In this document: piece by piece, positions 47,382 through 56,576 of the stretch | Layout: each line of letters opens with the position of its first letter | How positions within the stretch are numbered: position 1 is the first letter of the stretch | Source of the DNA: DASZRZ01 sp963732925 | GTDB taxonomy: Bacteria > Acidobacteriota > Terriglobia > Terriglobales > Acidobacteriaceae | Reading direction: 5' to 3' | DNA length: 64,000 nt | Assembly (NCBI GenBank): GCA_963732925.1 | Contig: CAVTBJ010000006.1 | Location: 326,725-390,724, forward strand | Notes under the pieces: generated by a model | Told to the model about the DNA's origin: nothing | The model's database searches: none | What the model saw: the letters and a program-made list of their open reading frames with translations, nothing else | Translations under genes and position numbers: made by a program

Positions 47382-47957
47382 TCACGCCCGCCCCGCGAAC
47401 TCTCTTGTTTCCGTGGACACCTTGATCCTTTCGCCCTCCTTGATGAACAGGGGAACGCGAACTTCCATGCCTGTTTCCAGCTTGGCCGGCTTGGTCACGC
47501 TTCCGCTGGCCGTGTCGCCGCGGATGCCGGGCTCGGTGTACGTGACCTGAAGCTCCACATGCGGCGGCAGTTGCAATCCGATGGGATTGCCGTTGTACTT
47601 ATGCAACTGAATGATGGCTCCTTCCAGCAAAAAATCCGCCGCGTCGCCGATCATTTGCGGCGAGAGCGTGAGTGTTTCAAAGCTCTCCTGATCCATGAAA
47701 TGGAAATCCGTTCCGTCGCTGTACAGGTAGGAAGCGGGAACCATCTGCAGGTCCGGTTCCTTGAACTTTTCGCCCGCCTTGAACGTCCTGTCAAACACCG
47801 CTTGCGTAAGCAGATTGCGTATCTTCAGGCGGACCAGCGTCTGCCCTCCCCGGGCGGTGGGCGTGGAAACCTCCGCGTCCAGGCAGACGAACGGAGTGTC
47901 TTCGACTTCGAAAAACATTTTGCGCTTTACGGCGATTGCGTCAATCAATGCGGCCAC
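47382..47957 (-). CDS. Elongation factor P-like protein (YeiP/EfpL type)
   Basis: 191 residues with three EF-P beta-barrel domains. The tip of domain I reads STPTARGGQTLVRLK, matching the SPTARG loop of YeiP/EfpL rather than the PGKG loop of canonical EF-P, with Arg36 in the position region of the modified lysine. The C-terminus (GERIKVSTETREFAGRA) resembles the YeiP ending. Such paralogues relieve ribosome stalling at proline and related motifs. Whether the genome also has a canonical efp cannot be seen here. If this is the only one, it must serve that role. Confidence 0.8.
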   Translation of the reverse strand: MAALIDAIAVKRKMFFEVEDTPFVCLDAEVSTPTARGGQTLVRLKIRNLLTQAVFDRTFKAGEKFKEPDLQMVPASYLYSDGTDFHFMDQESFETLTLSPQMIGDAADFLLEGAIIQLHKYNGNPIGLQLPPHVELQVTYTEPGIRGDTASGSVTKPAKLETGMEVRVPLFIKEGERIKVSTETREFAGRA

Positions 47958-48243
47958 GATTCCCTCAACCAGTTCGGAAGCGGGAGCTCCACTCCCTCCA
48001 GCTTCCCTTTCTATAAAAATTTGATGAAAAACTCACCAGGCGAACGTTCCAGCATAACAGCCTTCGCATGGCGCCTCGTCGACGACCGCGCGACGAAAGC
48101 GCCCGATCAAGGAGTCCTCGGTGACGATGCGATCCCTAACCGGACGGGTCATACCAAAATGGCTAGACCTGGCTCATTACTGCCTTTGAGGAATTTACGG
48201 AAGCTCCGGCGATGGGCATAATCTCCCGACAAAGGAGAAGGTC

Positions 48244-48888
48244 ATGGAACGGATAGTGAGGCAATATTTCTCTGCTGGAACGGCAGTGCTGATGGCAATT
48301 TTGCTCTTCATCGTCTGCGGGGCGGGGCCCATGCGAGCCGACACCATAGATGATCCCGCGATTACACCCGGCGACAGTGCAACCCTGATCGGTACGGACG
48401 GCGGGGCGCAGACTAGCAATGTATGGTCCTTGTCGACCGTTGTACAAGACACCGGCAGCCACAGTGTCTCCTTCCTTAATGGCACGGGCAGCCCCTGGAG
48501 CTCCATCGAAATTGTTGCCAACTACACTGACACCGCCGCCCATACTTTCACCTGCTACGAATACCCCAGCGTTGCAAACCTGCCCGCTGGCGCGACGAAC
48601 CCATTTAGCGTTTGCCCGGATCCAACCACAGGCAATGGCATGGTGACCGCTAGCACGGTAACCTTCAATCTGTCAGGCGGAACGGGTGTGGCTATCGGAG
48701 ACTACTTCGTGCTTACTTACACGAATTGGAACACGAATGGGTCCCCGCACTCGGTTTTGTCGAGTTTCGACTTTTCGGCTAATGGAGGAGCACCGACTTC
48801 CGCCCCCGTGCCGGAGCCTACGACAATCCTGCTGGTGGGATCCGGTCTTGTGGGGCTGGCGCAAAGGCGCCGCCTGAAGAAGGTATAG
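48244..48888 (+). CDS. PEP-CTERM-sorted extracellular protein
   Basis: 214 residues with a signal peptide (AVLMAILLFIVCGAGPMRA), a beta-rich Ser/Thr/Gly body and a classical C-terminal sorting signal VPEPTTILLVGSGLVGLAQR plus basic tail. AAAGGAGAAGG precedes the ATG. PEP-CTERM proteins are cleaved by an exosortase and released or anchored in the exopolysaccharide matrix. The exosortase gene is not in this window. Confidence 0.88.
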   Translation: MERIVRQYFSAGTAVLMAILLFIVCGAGPMRADTIDDPAITPGDSATLIGTDGGAQTSNVWSLSTVVQDTGSHSVSFLNGTGSPWSSIEIVANYTDTAAHTFTCYEYPSVANLPAGATNPFSVCPDPTTGNGMVTASTVTFNLSGGTGVAIGDYFVLTYTNWNTNGSPHSVLSSFDFSANGGAPTSAPVPEPTTILLVGSGLVGLAQRRRLKKV

Positions 48889-49079
48889 CGCACAATCCCG
48901 GTGTTTGCGGGCGGGACTTAGGCAGGCGGCCCGTCCCGCAACCTGCCGTGAGCGAAGCGGAAGGGCCCATCGGCCGTAGGTAGCCGGGGGCCCGGAGGAG
49001 CGGCGCTTGACTGGGTCCACTCCAGAAAAGAAGTAAAAACGAAGTTAAAGAAGTGAGGAAGGTACCGAAATAAGCCGGC

Positions 49080-49568
49080 CTACTTCTTCCGTCTCCTTCT
49101 CGCCTGCTCAGTTACTTCCTTCGCGCGGAACTTCGCAATGTCCGCGATCAGCTTCACCGGGACAGGCCCCGATAGCGGAAAGCGCACTGTCCCCTTGCTC
49201 GCCCGGTACGGCGCCAGCTCGGGAATGGCGGCCTGCATGCCGTCGCTGGCGGGATAAAGCGAATAGTGCTCTCTCCACGCGGCGAAGTAGATCACGATGC
49301 GTCCATGCAATTTGAAGGCGGGGATCTGGTACGAGATTACCTCTTCGGGCCGGGCCCGCGCTTCATCGCCAGGAAAGCTCCGCAGCACCTTGCGAATCGT
49401 GCTCCGCACTCGCTTGAGCGCACCCTGTACCTTCGCAGGCTGCGCCGCAATGTAATCGTCCATCGATTCCCAGCGAAGTAACTTCCCCTGGGTTTTCTTT
49501 CGGGCCGTCGCGTTTTTGACCGCTGCCCGCCTGGCCGTTTTATCCACCTTCGTGCCTCCGCCCTCCAC
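49080..49568 (-). CDS. DUF1801 (YdhG-like) protein
   Basis: 162 residues. A basic N-terminal tail (KVDKTARRAAVKNATARKKT) precedes the DUF1801 domain: MDDYIAAQPAKVQGALKRVR, EEVISYQIPAFKLHGRIVIY, HYSLYPASDGM and GTVRFPLSGPVPVKLIADIA. Bacillus relatives are called intracellular iron chaperones, but evidence is thin. The lysine/arginine ends recall other basic-tailed proteins in this window. Confidence 0.85.
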   Translation of the reverse strand: MEGGGTKVDKTARRAAVKNATARKKTQGKLLRWESMDDYIAAQPAKVQGALKRVRSTIRKVLRSFPGDEARARPEEVISYQIPAFKLHGRIVIYFAAWREHYSLYPASDGMQAAIPELAPYRASKGTVRFPLSGPVPVKLIADIAKFRAKEVTEQARRRRKK

Positions 49569-49694
49569 GGCTTACTTCACAACTTAGTGCTAAGAGTCGG
49601 GTTCTTACAGTCAGGACTTTCGCAATTCTCGACCCTGCGATTGCAAGGACAGACGACGGATCTTTGGAACGCCCTTGCGATAAGGAGCACAGCA

Positions 49695-50383
49695 ATGAAA
49701 CCAGTTGGTGTCGCTGGCACAGTAGCTCTGTTATTGCTTCTCGGAACCACCGCTCCCGTCTATGCACAGCACGAACAACAGGGCGGGCAGCAGGATAAGT
49801 CGCGAGAGCAGCAGCATCAACCGGCCAGGTCCGCGCAGCAGCAACATCAGCCATCCGCGCAGCAGGCACATCCGTCAGCCGCCCCCAGCCCCATCCGCAG
49901 CAGACGAAGAGGCCGCAGCCTCAAGCGCGGCCACAGCAGAGCTACGGCAGCGCCTATCACGGCGGCGTCCGTCCAAACGGCCCTACTCACGGCGGCGTCC
50001 ATAACAGCGGCGTGCCGCAGGAAGAACAGCAGGTGCGCAACGGTTTCGGCGAGTCTCGCGCGAGATCCTGGAACAGCGAACACCGCACCTGGGCGCAGCG
50101 CGGAGGATATGCCGGCTACCGCATACCTCAAGAACGCTTTCGGCTCTACTACGGGCGTAACCACGACTTCCGCATCTATACCCTTCCGATTGTCTTCGTG
50201 GGCGGGTATCCACGGTTCCAGTATGACGGCTATTGGTTCACCATGGTTGACCCCTGGCCGGAGACATGGCCGACGACGTGGTATCAAACCGACGAGGTAT
50301 ACATCGACTATACCGACGATGGGTACTACTTATATGACCTTACGCGCCCGGGGCCGCGAATCGCAGTGACCATTACTTTCTAG
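49695..50383 (+). CDS. Exported Gln/His-rich protein of unknown function (one frameshift)
   Basis: From ATG 49695 a signal peptide (GTVALLLLLGTTAPVYAQ) leads into a Gln/His/Pro-rich stretch (QHEQQGGQQ, QQHQPSAQQAHPSA). Near 49885 the frame changes to PQQTKRPQPQARPQQSYGSA, then PQEEQQVRNGFGESRARSWN and a Tyr/Trp-rich end (GYPRFQYDGYWFTMVDPWPE, YTDDGYYLYDL) to TAG at 50381-50383. The C-terminal part is the kind of short aromatic domain seen in many acidobacterial exported proteins. Its stop overlaps that of the next, convergent gene in a shared CTAG. Confidence 0.6.
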
Positions 50384-50979
50384 CTTGTGGGTGGGCTGAA
50401 GATTCGCAGCAGTCCGGCTGTCCGGGTTTGTTTTCGCTTCTGCCGCTCGCGCCGTACCATTTCTGCAGCCGGTGAAGAACGGTTTCCCTGGCCACCCGGC
50501 GTCGGCTCCCATTTCAGCAGGAACTCGCGCATCTTCTCCACGCTATAGCTGTTCCCCTGTTCCAGCGCGCCGGTGAACTGTGAGCGCAGGAGCTTGCCGC
50601 CGGAGTCCAGAACGAACAGGTGCGGGAAGCCGGGAATGCGGGGAAAGCGGGAGAGAAATTCCCGGTTTCGGTTTTCCGGGCTGAAATTGACGAATACCGT
50701 CACGTAGTACTTGTCCCGCAGTTCCGCCAGGTCGGCATGCGACTGGAAAAACCGGTCCATAATGTGGCACCAGACGCACCAGTTCCCGCCCACATCGACC
50801 AGCACATTGCGTCCGCTGCGTTGCCCTTCCTGCTCGGCGGCGAGCACGTCCTGCGCGGCATTGCGCGAGGGATCATACGTGCGTACTGGGACATAACCAG
50901 TTGCATTTTGGCCCCAGGCGCCCACAGATGCCAGTACCAGCACGCAACCCAAGCAGACACGCCGCCACCACCCGCACAT
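50380..50979 (-). CDS. Exported thioredoxin-like protein
   Basis: 199 residues from ATG 50979 (in-frame GTG at 51006 is an alternative). A signal peptide (VCLGCVLVLASVGAWGQ) is followed by a thioredoxin_7-like fold: VLVDVGGNWCVWCHIMDRFF with the redox pair Cys68 and Cys71, YYVTVFVNFSPENRNREFLS and PRIPGFPHLFVLDSGGKLL. It is a periplasmic disulfide/thiol exchange protein by family. The basic C-terminal 30 residues are extra. The last four bases CTAG are shared with the convergent gene's stop. Confidence 0.85.
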   Translation of the reverse strand: MCGWWRRVCLGCVLVLASVGAWGQNATGYVPVRTYDPSRNAAQDVLAAEQEGQRSGRNVLVDVGGNWCVWCHIMDRFFQSHADLAELRDKYYVTVFVNFSPENRNREFLSRFPRIPGFPHLFVLDSGGKLLRSQFTGALEQGNSYSVEKMREFLLKWEPTPGGQGNRSSPAAEMVRRERQKRKQTRTAGLLRIFSPPTS

Positions 50980-51185
50980 GGGATCACCTTTTCCTTTCCG
51001 GATCACTATGGTAGCTGGGCTCGCCTGCCTGGCTCAAGCCTGGTAGCTCCATCAACTTCCAACTTCACCGAATGATGCTGCCAAGACAAACCCCTTCGAT
51101 TCGCTCGCTGGTTTTTGTTCCTGGAATACCTGCTCAAGCTATAATCGCGGGCCATCCTTAAAGAACCTGCCGATCTGGAGGCTTT

Positions 51186-52274
51186 GTGAAACGTGCCCTA
51201 ATTGTCCTGCTTCTGCTGGCCTGCCCGCTGTTCGCGCAAGAGGCAGTTCCGGAAATTTCTTTCCGCTCCGTGCCCGATTTTCTCAAGCTTCCGCAGGACC
51301 TTTATCTCGGCGAGGTCGCGGGCGTGTCGGTGAACTCCAAGGGACACGTGTTCGTATTCTCGCGGGGCAACAGCACCGGACCCGCTTACGGCGCCGCCGC
51401 AGCACAACTGCTGGAATTCGGCCCCGACGGCAAGTTCTTGCGCGAAATCGGCCACAACCTGTACGCCTGGTCGTTCGCGCACAGCGTGAAAGTGGATCCC
51501 GAGGACAACATCTGGGTCGCTGACAAAGGTTCGGACATGGTCATCAAATTCAACCCTGAAGGCCGGGTGGCGATGGTCTTGGGGCGCAAGCAGGAAGCTT
51601 CGGACGAAGGCACCGCGCCCTTGCGGCATCCCAAGCCGCCGCTTCCCCCGGACATCGGCCGCTTTCGCCAGGTCACCGACATGACATGGGACCGCCAGGG
51701 CAACACTTACATCAGCGATGGCTACATCAACTCGCGCGTCGCCAAGGTCGACAAGTACGGGAAGTGGCTCATGTCCTGGGGAGAGCCGGGAGACCAGCCC
51801 GGGCAGTTCAACACGCCGCACAGCATCGCCGCTGACAACCAGGGGAATATCTACGTTGCCGACCGCGGCAATGACCGTATCCAGGTGTTCAACGGGGAAG
51901 GCAAGTTCCTGCGCCAGATCACCATCAATGTCCCTGCGCCTGCCGACGCTCAATCACTCATCGGACCCAAGCCTCCCGCCGACGCCAAGGGAACGTTTGC
52001 TCCAGGAGCTCCGTGGACCGTTTGCATCACCCCCGGACCGCACCAGGTGCTGTACACCTCGGATGCTTACCCCGGCCGCATTTATAAGCTCACGCTCGAG
52101 GGCAAGCTGCTGGGAGTTTTGGGCGAAGCCGGCAAGGAGCTGAAGCAGTTCGGCTGGATCCACCAGATCGCCTGCCCGTCGGAAAACGAGCTTTTCGTGG
52201 CCGAGCTGCTGAACTGGCGCGTGCAGAAGCTGATTCTGGAACCTGCGACTTCAACCTCCAGTACCCGGCACTGA
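51186..52274 (+). CDS. Exported NHL-repeat beta-propeller protein
   Basis: 362 residues from GTG 51186, with CTGGAGG ahead. A signal peptide (MKRALIVLLLLACPLFAQ) precedes NHL-type propeller blades, for instance HSVKVDPEDNIWVADKGSDM, GNTYISDGYINSRVAKVDKY and HSIAADNQGNIYVADRGNDR. Similar proteins include peptidylglycine alpha-hydroxyglycine alpha-amidating lyase-like ones, but propellers bind many ligands and no reaction can be assigned. Stands alone. Confidence 0.85.
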   Translation: MKRALIVLLLLACPLFAQEAVPEISFRSVPDFLKLPQDLYLGEVAGVSVNSKGHVFVFSRGNSTGPAYGAAAAQLLEFGPDGKFLREIGHNLYAWSFAHSVKVDPEDNIWVADKGSDMVIKFNPEGRVAMVLGRKQEASDEGTAPLRHPKPPLPPDIGRFRQVTDMTWDRQGNTYISDGYINSRVAKVDKYGKWLMSWGEPGDQPGQFNTPHSIAADNQGNIYVADRGNDRIQVFNGEGKFLRQITINVPAPADAQSLIGPKPPADAKGTFAPGAPWTVCITPGPHQVLYTSDAYPGRIYKLTLEGKLLGVLGEAGKELKQFGWIHQIACPSENELFVAELLNWRVQKLILEPATSTSSTRH

Positions 52275-52413
52275 GCGCCGCCGCCGAGTGCGCAGAACAC
52301 GCGTCCCGGTTTCGTGCCGGGGGACTCGGTCGTCAGCCGTGCCCTTGGACTGTTTATAGGCAAGTTCAGAGCTTTTGCTTCCTGAGGGCTCTTTCGCGAG
52401 GCGCCCCCTGAAC

Positions 52414-53571
52414 CTACTCCGCCGGGGACGCGCCTAAAGCCGGCGCATCCATCATGCCTTTGGATTGGTAATCGATGGGCACGATGCGATAGCGGTACAC
52501 CATGCCGTGCTCGCCGGCCACCCAGCCGTGATTGGGCAGGGGCAGGCTGGACGCCAGCGGCTCCGCCGGGAACTGCTCCACCCGCGAGTTCCAGCGCTCG
52601 CCGTCGCTGGTGAAGCCCATTTTCTCGTAGTGAAAGGCCCAACCCGCGCGTCCGCCTTTGGCGAATTCCATGTGGAACCCCGGTGAAGCCGCGACCGCTT
52701 GCCACGTCAGGCCACCGTCTGTGGTCTTATACAGTTTGCCGGTATCGTGCGCGCCGACTCGCATGAATCCCACTCTTTCATCCAGGAAGTGGAGGTCCTC
52801 GGGGCCTGGATGGAGATTGGGAACCGGGATCGTGCTGACCTGCCAGCTGGCGCCGCCGTCCGCGGTCTTCATCAGGAACAACTGGTCTTCCACGCCGCTG
52901 GCCATTCCGGCTGCGTAGCCCACGCTGGCCGATGGGAAGCTCATGGACTTGATCTGGCAGCGAACGTTGCGTGCCAGCCCGTTCACCTGAGTAGTCGTGG
53001 CGCATTGCCCCGCGGTCTGCCAGGATTTGCCGCCGTCCACGGTGCGTTGAATTGTGTCCGCGTGCGCTTCGATACCGCTGCTGGGCGTAGTGAACCAGTA
53101 GTCCACAAAGTGCTCCTGAATGGTGCCCACTGGCAGCCAGTGTTCGCCATCCTGGGTAGCAAACAGTTGCGCCGCCTGCCCTGTGGGCTGCACCGCCCAG
53201 CCATGGCTCGCGTCCAGAAAGCGGAGGCCGGCAAACGCCCGGTCCGCGCTCTGTACGTCGCCGGCAACAACCGCCCAGTGCTCGCCGCCATCGGTGGTGT
53301 GCGCAATCATGCCTCCCTTCATCTCTGAGGTGCCTCCGGCAATCCATCCGTTCTTGTCATCCGCAAACCAAGTGCTGAACAGTTTGACGTCGCCATTGAA
53401 GTTCACCGGCTCGAATATGGCTTTGAATCTGGGGCGCTCCGCGGAAGTGGCGGTTGCTTTGGATGGAGTCCGCGTGGCAGGTCTGCGCGCTTGCCCGCCT
53501 GAAGGAATTGCCGTGATAGCCAGTGCGGCACAGGTTACCGCGAGTGCGAAACGACAGAGCCCGAATCGCAT
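52414..53571 (-). CDS. Ycf48/BNR-like beta-propeller exported protein
   Basis: 385 residues with a signal peptide (FALAVTCAALAITAIPSGG). Repeated BNR/Ycf48 motifs follow: MIAHTTDGGEHWAVVAGDVQ, LFATQDGEHWLPVG, TIQRTVDGGKSWQTAGQ, LMKTADGGASWQVSTIPVPN and LYKTTDGGLTWQAVA. Ycf48 assists photosystem II assembly, but in non-phototrophs the fold is a generic surface or periplasmic propeller. Function unknown. Confidence 0.8.
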   Translation of the reverse strand: MRFGLCRFALAVTCAALAITAIPSGGQARRPATRTPSKATATSAERPRFKAIFEPVNFNGDVKLFSTWFADDKNGWIAGGTSEMKGGMIAHTTDGGEHWAVVAGDVQSADRAFAGLRFLDASHGWAVQPTGQAAQLFATQDGEHWLPVGTIQEHFVDYWFTTPSSGIEAHADTIQRTVDGGKSWQTAGQCATTTQVNGLARNVRCQIKSMSFPSASVGYAAGMASGVEDQLFLMKTADGGASWQVSTIPVPNLHPGPEDLHFLDERVGFMRVGAHDTGKLYKTTDGGLTWQAVAASPGFHMEFAKGGRAGWAFHYEKMGFTSDGERWNSRVEQFPAEPLASSLPLPNHGWVAGEHGMVYRYRIVPIDYQSKGMMDAPALGASPAE

Positions 53572-53798
53572 AGCTGCCTCCCGGCGACTTCGTCTCGCGC
53601 ACCTTTTCAGCGCGAACGGAAGATCGCGCGCCGGTCACGGTATCTCGCCCCGGAAAGCAAGTCAAGCCGCTCGTTGTGGCCGATCATCCGTCCTGAGCTG
53701 AGAACCATCCACAGTGGCGGCACGCGGCAACGTAATCAGGACCCTCGCAGGTCCATTCGCGCTTTTTGTGATAATGCTTGGAACGAGGAGAATGATGC

Positions 53799-54251
53799 AT
53801 GGACCGGCAAGCGGTATTAGCAAAGCTGGAAAGAGCCTGGGCGGAGTTGCAGAACGCCTGCGCCCGCTTGTCCGACGCGCAACTCACCACCCCCGGCGTC
53901 ACCGGCAACTGGTCGGTGCGCGATATTCTGGCCCACGTCAGCACCTGGGAGCAGGAAGCGCTGAAAATCCTGCCGGTCATCCTTGCAGGCGGCCGCCCGC
54001 CGACTTACCGGGCGCAGTACGGCGGCATCGACGGCTTCAATGCCCTCATGACGGAGAAAAACCGCGGCCTGTCACTCGCTGAGGTTCGACAAGAAATGCA
54101 GGACACGCACCAGCGCCTGCTCGAGTACCTGCGCAGCGTGCCCGAAAGTCAGTTCACCCGCGAAACTCGCTTTCGCCGCCGCCTGCGGCTCGATACTTAT
54201 AGCCATTACCCCAAGCACGCCCGTGCCATCCTGGCCTGGCGGCAGCGCTAG
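53799..54251 (+). CDS. ClbS/DfsB-family four-helix (DinB-like) protein
   Basis: 150 residues from ATG 53799, with ACGAGGAG ahead. It has AQLTTPGVTGNWSVRDILAH, VSTWEQEALKILPVILAGGR and a helical remainder typical of DUF1706/ClbS/DfsB proteins. ClbS hydrolyses or sequesters the cyclopropane warhead of colibactin. Most relatives have unknown substrates. A second, distantly related DinB-fold protein is encoded at 11713. Confidence 0.8.
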   Translation: MDRQAVLAKLERAWAELQNACARLSDAQLTTPGVTGNWSVRDILAHVSTWEQEALKILPVILAGGRPPTYRAQYGGIDGFNALMTEKNRGLSLAEVRQEMQDTHQRLLEYLRSVPESQFTRETRFRRRLRLDTYSHYPKHARAILAWRQR

Positions 54252-54334
54252 CATCGCGTCGGGTTTCTGCTTTGGGTTTCAGGCCGAGGACGTTCGCCGT
54301 CACTTCAAACTGAAACTCTAAACGAAAAATAGGT

Positions 54335-54868
54335 TCACCCCTGCGGGTCCGCGGGAACTGCCGTCGGCTTGTGCAACTCTTGCTGCACGCTGGGCGGAAG
54401 ATTCTTCATCTGGGAAAGCAGGTCGACCACTTGCCAGATTTCGCTGTCGGTCATGATGTAACCCCAGCCCGGCATGGCGGTCATGCGGACGCCGTGCTTG
54501 ATGATGTAGAAGTTCTGGTTCGCCGGCATATCCGGCGGGTCATCCCCGAAGAACTGCGGTGCATGGGGCTGGAACGCTTTTCCCAACCCGCTGTTGGGAT
54601 TCACCGGGCTGCCGTGGCAATCCGAACACTTGTCGATATAGAGCCTGGCTCCCGCCACTAAATTGGTTTCATTGGACGGTACAGGATTGGCGATGTTAGG
54701 CGCGTGACGGGCCGCCGATGCATCCATGGCGGAACTCAGCCAACTATCGAAGAATCCGGGCCCGGCGTCGGCGCGAATGCTGGCAAAACCCATATCCGCG
54801 TAAACGTAAGCCCCCACCGACAGAGCAACCAGCGTAACCAGTACTCCCAGGCCGAACCACTTCCCCAT
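54335..54868 (-). CDS. Membrane-anchored mono-haem cytochrome c
   Basis: 177 residues from ATG 54868, with AAAGGAGCTGAT ahead. An N-terminal anchor (FGLGVLVTLVALSVGAYVYA) leads to a class I cytochrome c domain with the haem site Cys81-Ser-Asp-Cys84-His85 and a probable Met ligand in the RMTAMPGWGYIMTDSEIWQV region. It carries electrons at the periplasmic face. No oxidase or reductase is adjacent, so the partner is unknown. Confidence 0.88.
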   Translation of the reverse strand: MGKWFGLGVLVTLVALSVGAYVYADMGFASIRADAGPGFFDSWLSSAMDASAARHAPNIANPVPSNETNLVAGARLYIDKCSDCHGSPVNPNSGLGKAFQPHAPQFFGDDPPDMPANQNFYIIKHGVRMTAMPGWGYIMTDSEIWQVVDLLSQMKNLPPSVQQELHKPTAVPADPQG

Positions 54869-55147
54869 ATCAGCTCCTTTCCCTGGCTCGATGCTTCCTC
54901 CTGGCCTCGGCGGCCGCCTGAAGCGAACCGGCATGACACTCGTAAACATCCTATGAAATCAGGTGCCCAGGCCGCAAACTCGGCGCGCCATCCTAAGCTC
55001 AACGACCCACTCTTGGCCAAACAGTGCTATAGTTAATTGCGTTTGTTTAGACGGTTGTGAGCAGTTTGCGGCCTGACCCGCTTGTGCCTGCCCATTCTTT
55101 TGCCGCCTCAACTCTACGTTTCCGATCACGTTTCAGAGGAGGCTGGG

Positions 55148-55390
55148 ATGCGCTCAAATTTGGTGAGCATTGCCAACCATCAAGTCCGGAACCGATTCTT
55201 GCTGTGCCAGATGACCTCGGAGGCGACTCGCAGCCTTCATCGGACCTCGACTTCGGTGCACCAGACGATTAACGATGTTCTGACCCTGATTGGCGACGGT
55301 AAGCTGGAGCGGCCCGTTCCCGGCACGAGCAGAAAAGCCGTGGAAACCATCTCGGAAGCGGAACCAGAAGTCCTGGCGGAAGCCCTGTAG
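55148..55390 (+). CDS. Small conserved-looking protein, RNA polymerase omega-like
   Basis: 80 residues from ATG 55148, with a strong AGAGGAGG ahead. MRSNLVSIANHQVRNRFLLC and QMTSEATRSLHRTSTSVHQT recall short acidobacterial proteins that look like RpoZ (a helix with NRFxLC...ATR, then a Thr-rich turn), but the similarity is weak. If related it would lie at the base of the polymerase beta-prime subunit. It is equally possible that this is an unrelated small regulator. Confidence 0.5.
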   Translation: MRSNLVSIANHQVRNRFLLCQMTSEATRSLHRTSTSVHQTINDVLTLIGDGKLERPVPGTSRKAVETISEAEPEVLAEAL

Positions 55391-55410
55391 ACCCCTAGTT
55401 GCCTTTCTGA

Positions 55411-56193
55411 CTAATTCCCCAAAACTGGTCGCAGAAGAGTGTGCTCGTGTCTTAGCCGGGCTGCGTCCCTGGATTCCGGGCGCAGATCAGGCCTCCTGCG
55501 AAGCGATACGGCCTGCGAGGTAAACGTTCGTTTCCCCACAATCCGCACTTCAGCCACTGCCGTCATCGCGGACTGCATCCACATCCCGCCGATGGATGCG
55601 AAGGAAATGGCCACATTCACGGAGCGCAGCCACCAGGAGGGCAGTTTAGCCATTGCGCCCTCGACCCGCCGAATGAAATATGTGTCGGCGTCCACCCATA
55701 CCCGGCCGTTGAGGAGTCGCTGATCCACCCGTTTCGCCCTGAGCCCCAGCAAATAACAGCGCTTGCCCTTCAGTAAGGTTTCGCCCAGCCAGACGAAGTC
55801 ATAGTTGTCGCGCGTAAGCTCTCCATCACCGGAAGAAGCGGCTTTGGATTCCGTTTCCAGCAGACGTCGCACAATGCCTTCTCCCCGCGAACTCCCGCTG
55901 CGGTTTACGATTTGGAAACTCCTCGAGGCGGGGGGAATAAAACTCACATCGGCAACCACCTGGGAATAAGGCTGAGCTTCCGTCCTGGCGAAAATCTGGA
56001 ACTTCCGGGTCAGTACATAGGGGTATGCCTGCTCCCGGCTTAGGGTTGCCGCTCGCTCCATCTTGATCACAATTGTCTGCAGGTCGGCTGCGGTCGCGCG
56101 AGGCGGTTGCGGGAGCTCTGACCAGCCGGTGGCGGCGCACGACAAAACAATCGTCAAAGCCAAAGCGGACGACTTGCCGGCCCCATTATGCAA
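55411..56193 (-). CDS. Exported LolA/RseB-like hypothetical protein
   Basis: 260 residues with a signal peptide (SALALTIVLSCAATGWS). The body has KFQIFARTEAQPYSQVVADV, RDNYDFVWLGETLLKGKRCY, LLGLRAKRVDQRLLNGRVWV and DADTYFIRRVEGAMAKLPSW, the half-barrel pattern of outer-membrane lipoprotein-sorting-like proteins. The C-terminal 30 residues are arginine-rich and do not look like the rest, so a late frameshift is possible. It ends 20 bases from the small convergent gene at 55148. Confidence 0.65.
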   Translation of the reverse strand: MHNGAGKSSALALTIVLSCAATGWSELPQPPRATAADLQTIVIKMERAATLSREQAYPYVLTRKFQIFARTEAQPYSQVVADVSFIPPASRSFQIVNRSGSSRGEGIVRRLLETESKAASSGDGELTRDNYDFVWLGETLLKGKRCYLLGLRAKRVDQRLLNGRVWVDADTYFIRRVEGAMAKLPSWWLRSVNVAISFASIGGMWMQSAMTAVAEVRIVGKRTFTSQAVSLRRRPDLRPESRDAARLRHEHTLLRPVLGN

Positions 56194-56389
56194 TGACCCC
56201 TCCGTCGGGGCATCTATCTCCCCTGCCAGTTAGACGCAGAAACCGAGGCTGGTGGAGTGGGTTCCAACCGAAAAGGCAGTGCTAGGGAAGATGTCTTGGC
56301 TCCGGTGGCCAGGCCCAGGCCCTGCATTTTGGAGTTCGGACCAGCATTTCAACCGCGCCGCAGGCATTGACGATTACTGCACCAGCCAA

Positions 56390-56572
56390 TTACTCGCCTG
56401 CAAGTTTCGGGAATTCCTCGGAAAGAGCTCCCGGGTCCGGCCCCATGCCGCGTTCGGTCACCTCGCGCTCATAGGCCGCGCACAGGCAGACCTTGCAGGC
56501 GCCAACAGTGCTGGCGGAAACCAGCGCATGATCCCGCTTCTCATGCCCGCACTTGCAGATTCTGTTTCGCAA
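56390..56572 (-). CDS. 60-residue cysteine-rich, likely zinc-binding protein
   Basis: From TTG 56572 with GGAAAGG ahead. Cys6, Cys8, His10 and His15 in CKCGHEKRDH, then Cys26, Cys29 and Cys31 in CKVCLC, form a compact metal-knuckle pattern. An acidic, Gly/Pro tail follows. It starts 4 bases after the stop of the preceding 50-residue gene, so both are read from one message. Function unknown. Confidence 0.6.
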   Translation of the reverse strand: MRNRICKCGHEKRDHALVSASTVGACKVCLCAAYEREVTERGMGPDPGALSEEFPKLAGE

Positions 56573-56576
56573 AGCT

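Noticed and set aside
53684..53799. A 38-codon minus-strand frame ending CEGPDYVAACRHCGWFSAQDG-like, with three cysteines
   Set aside because: The cysteine spacing is attractive, but there is no ribosome binding site and its start overlaps the well-supported start of the ClbS-like gene on the other strand.
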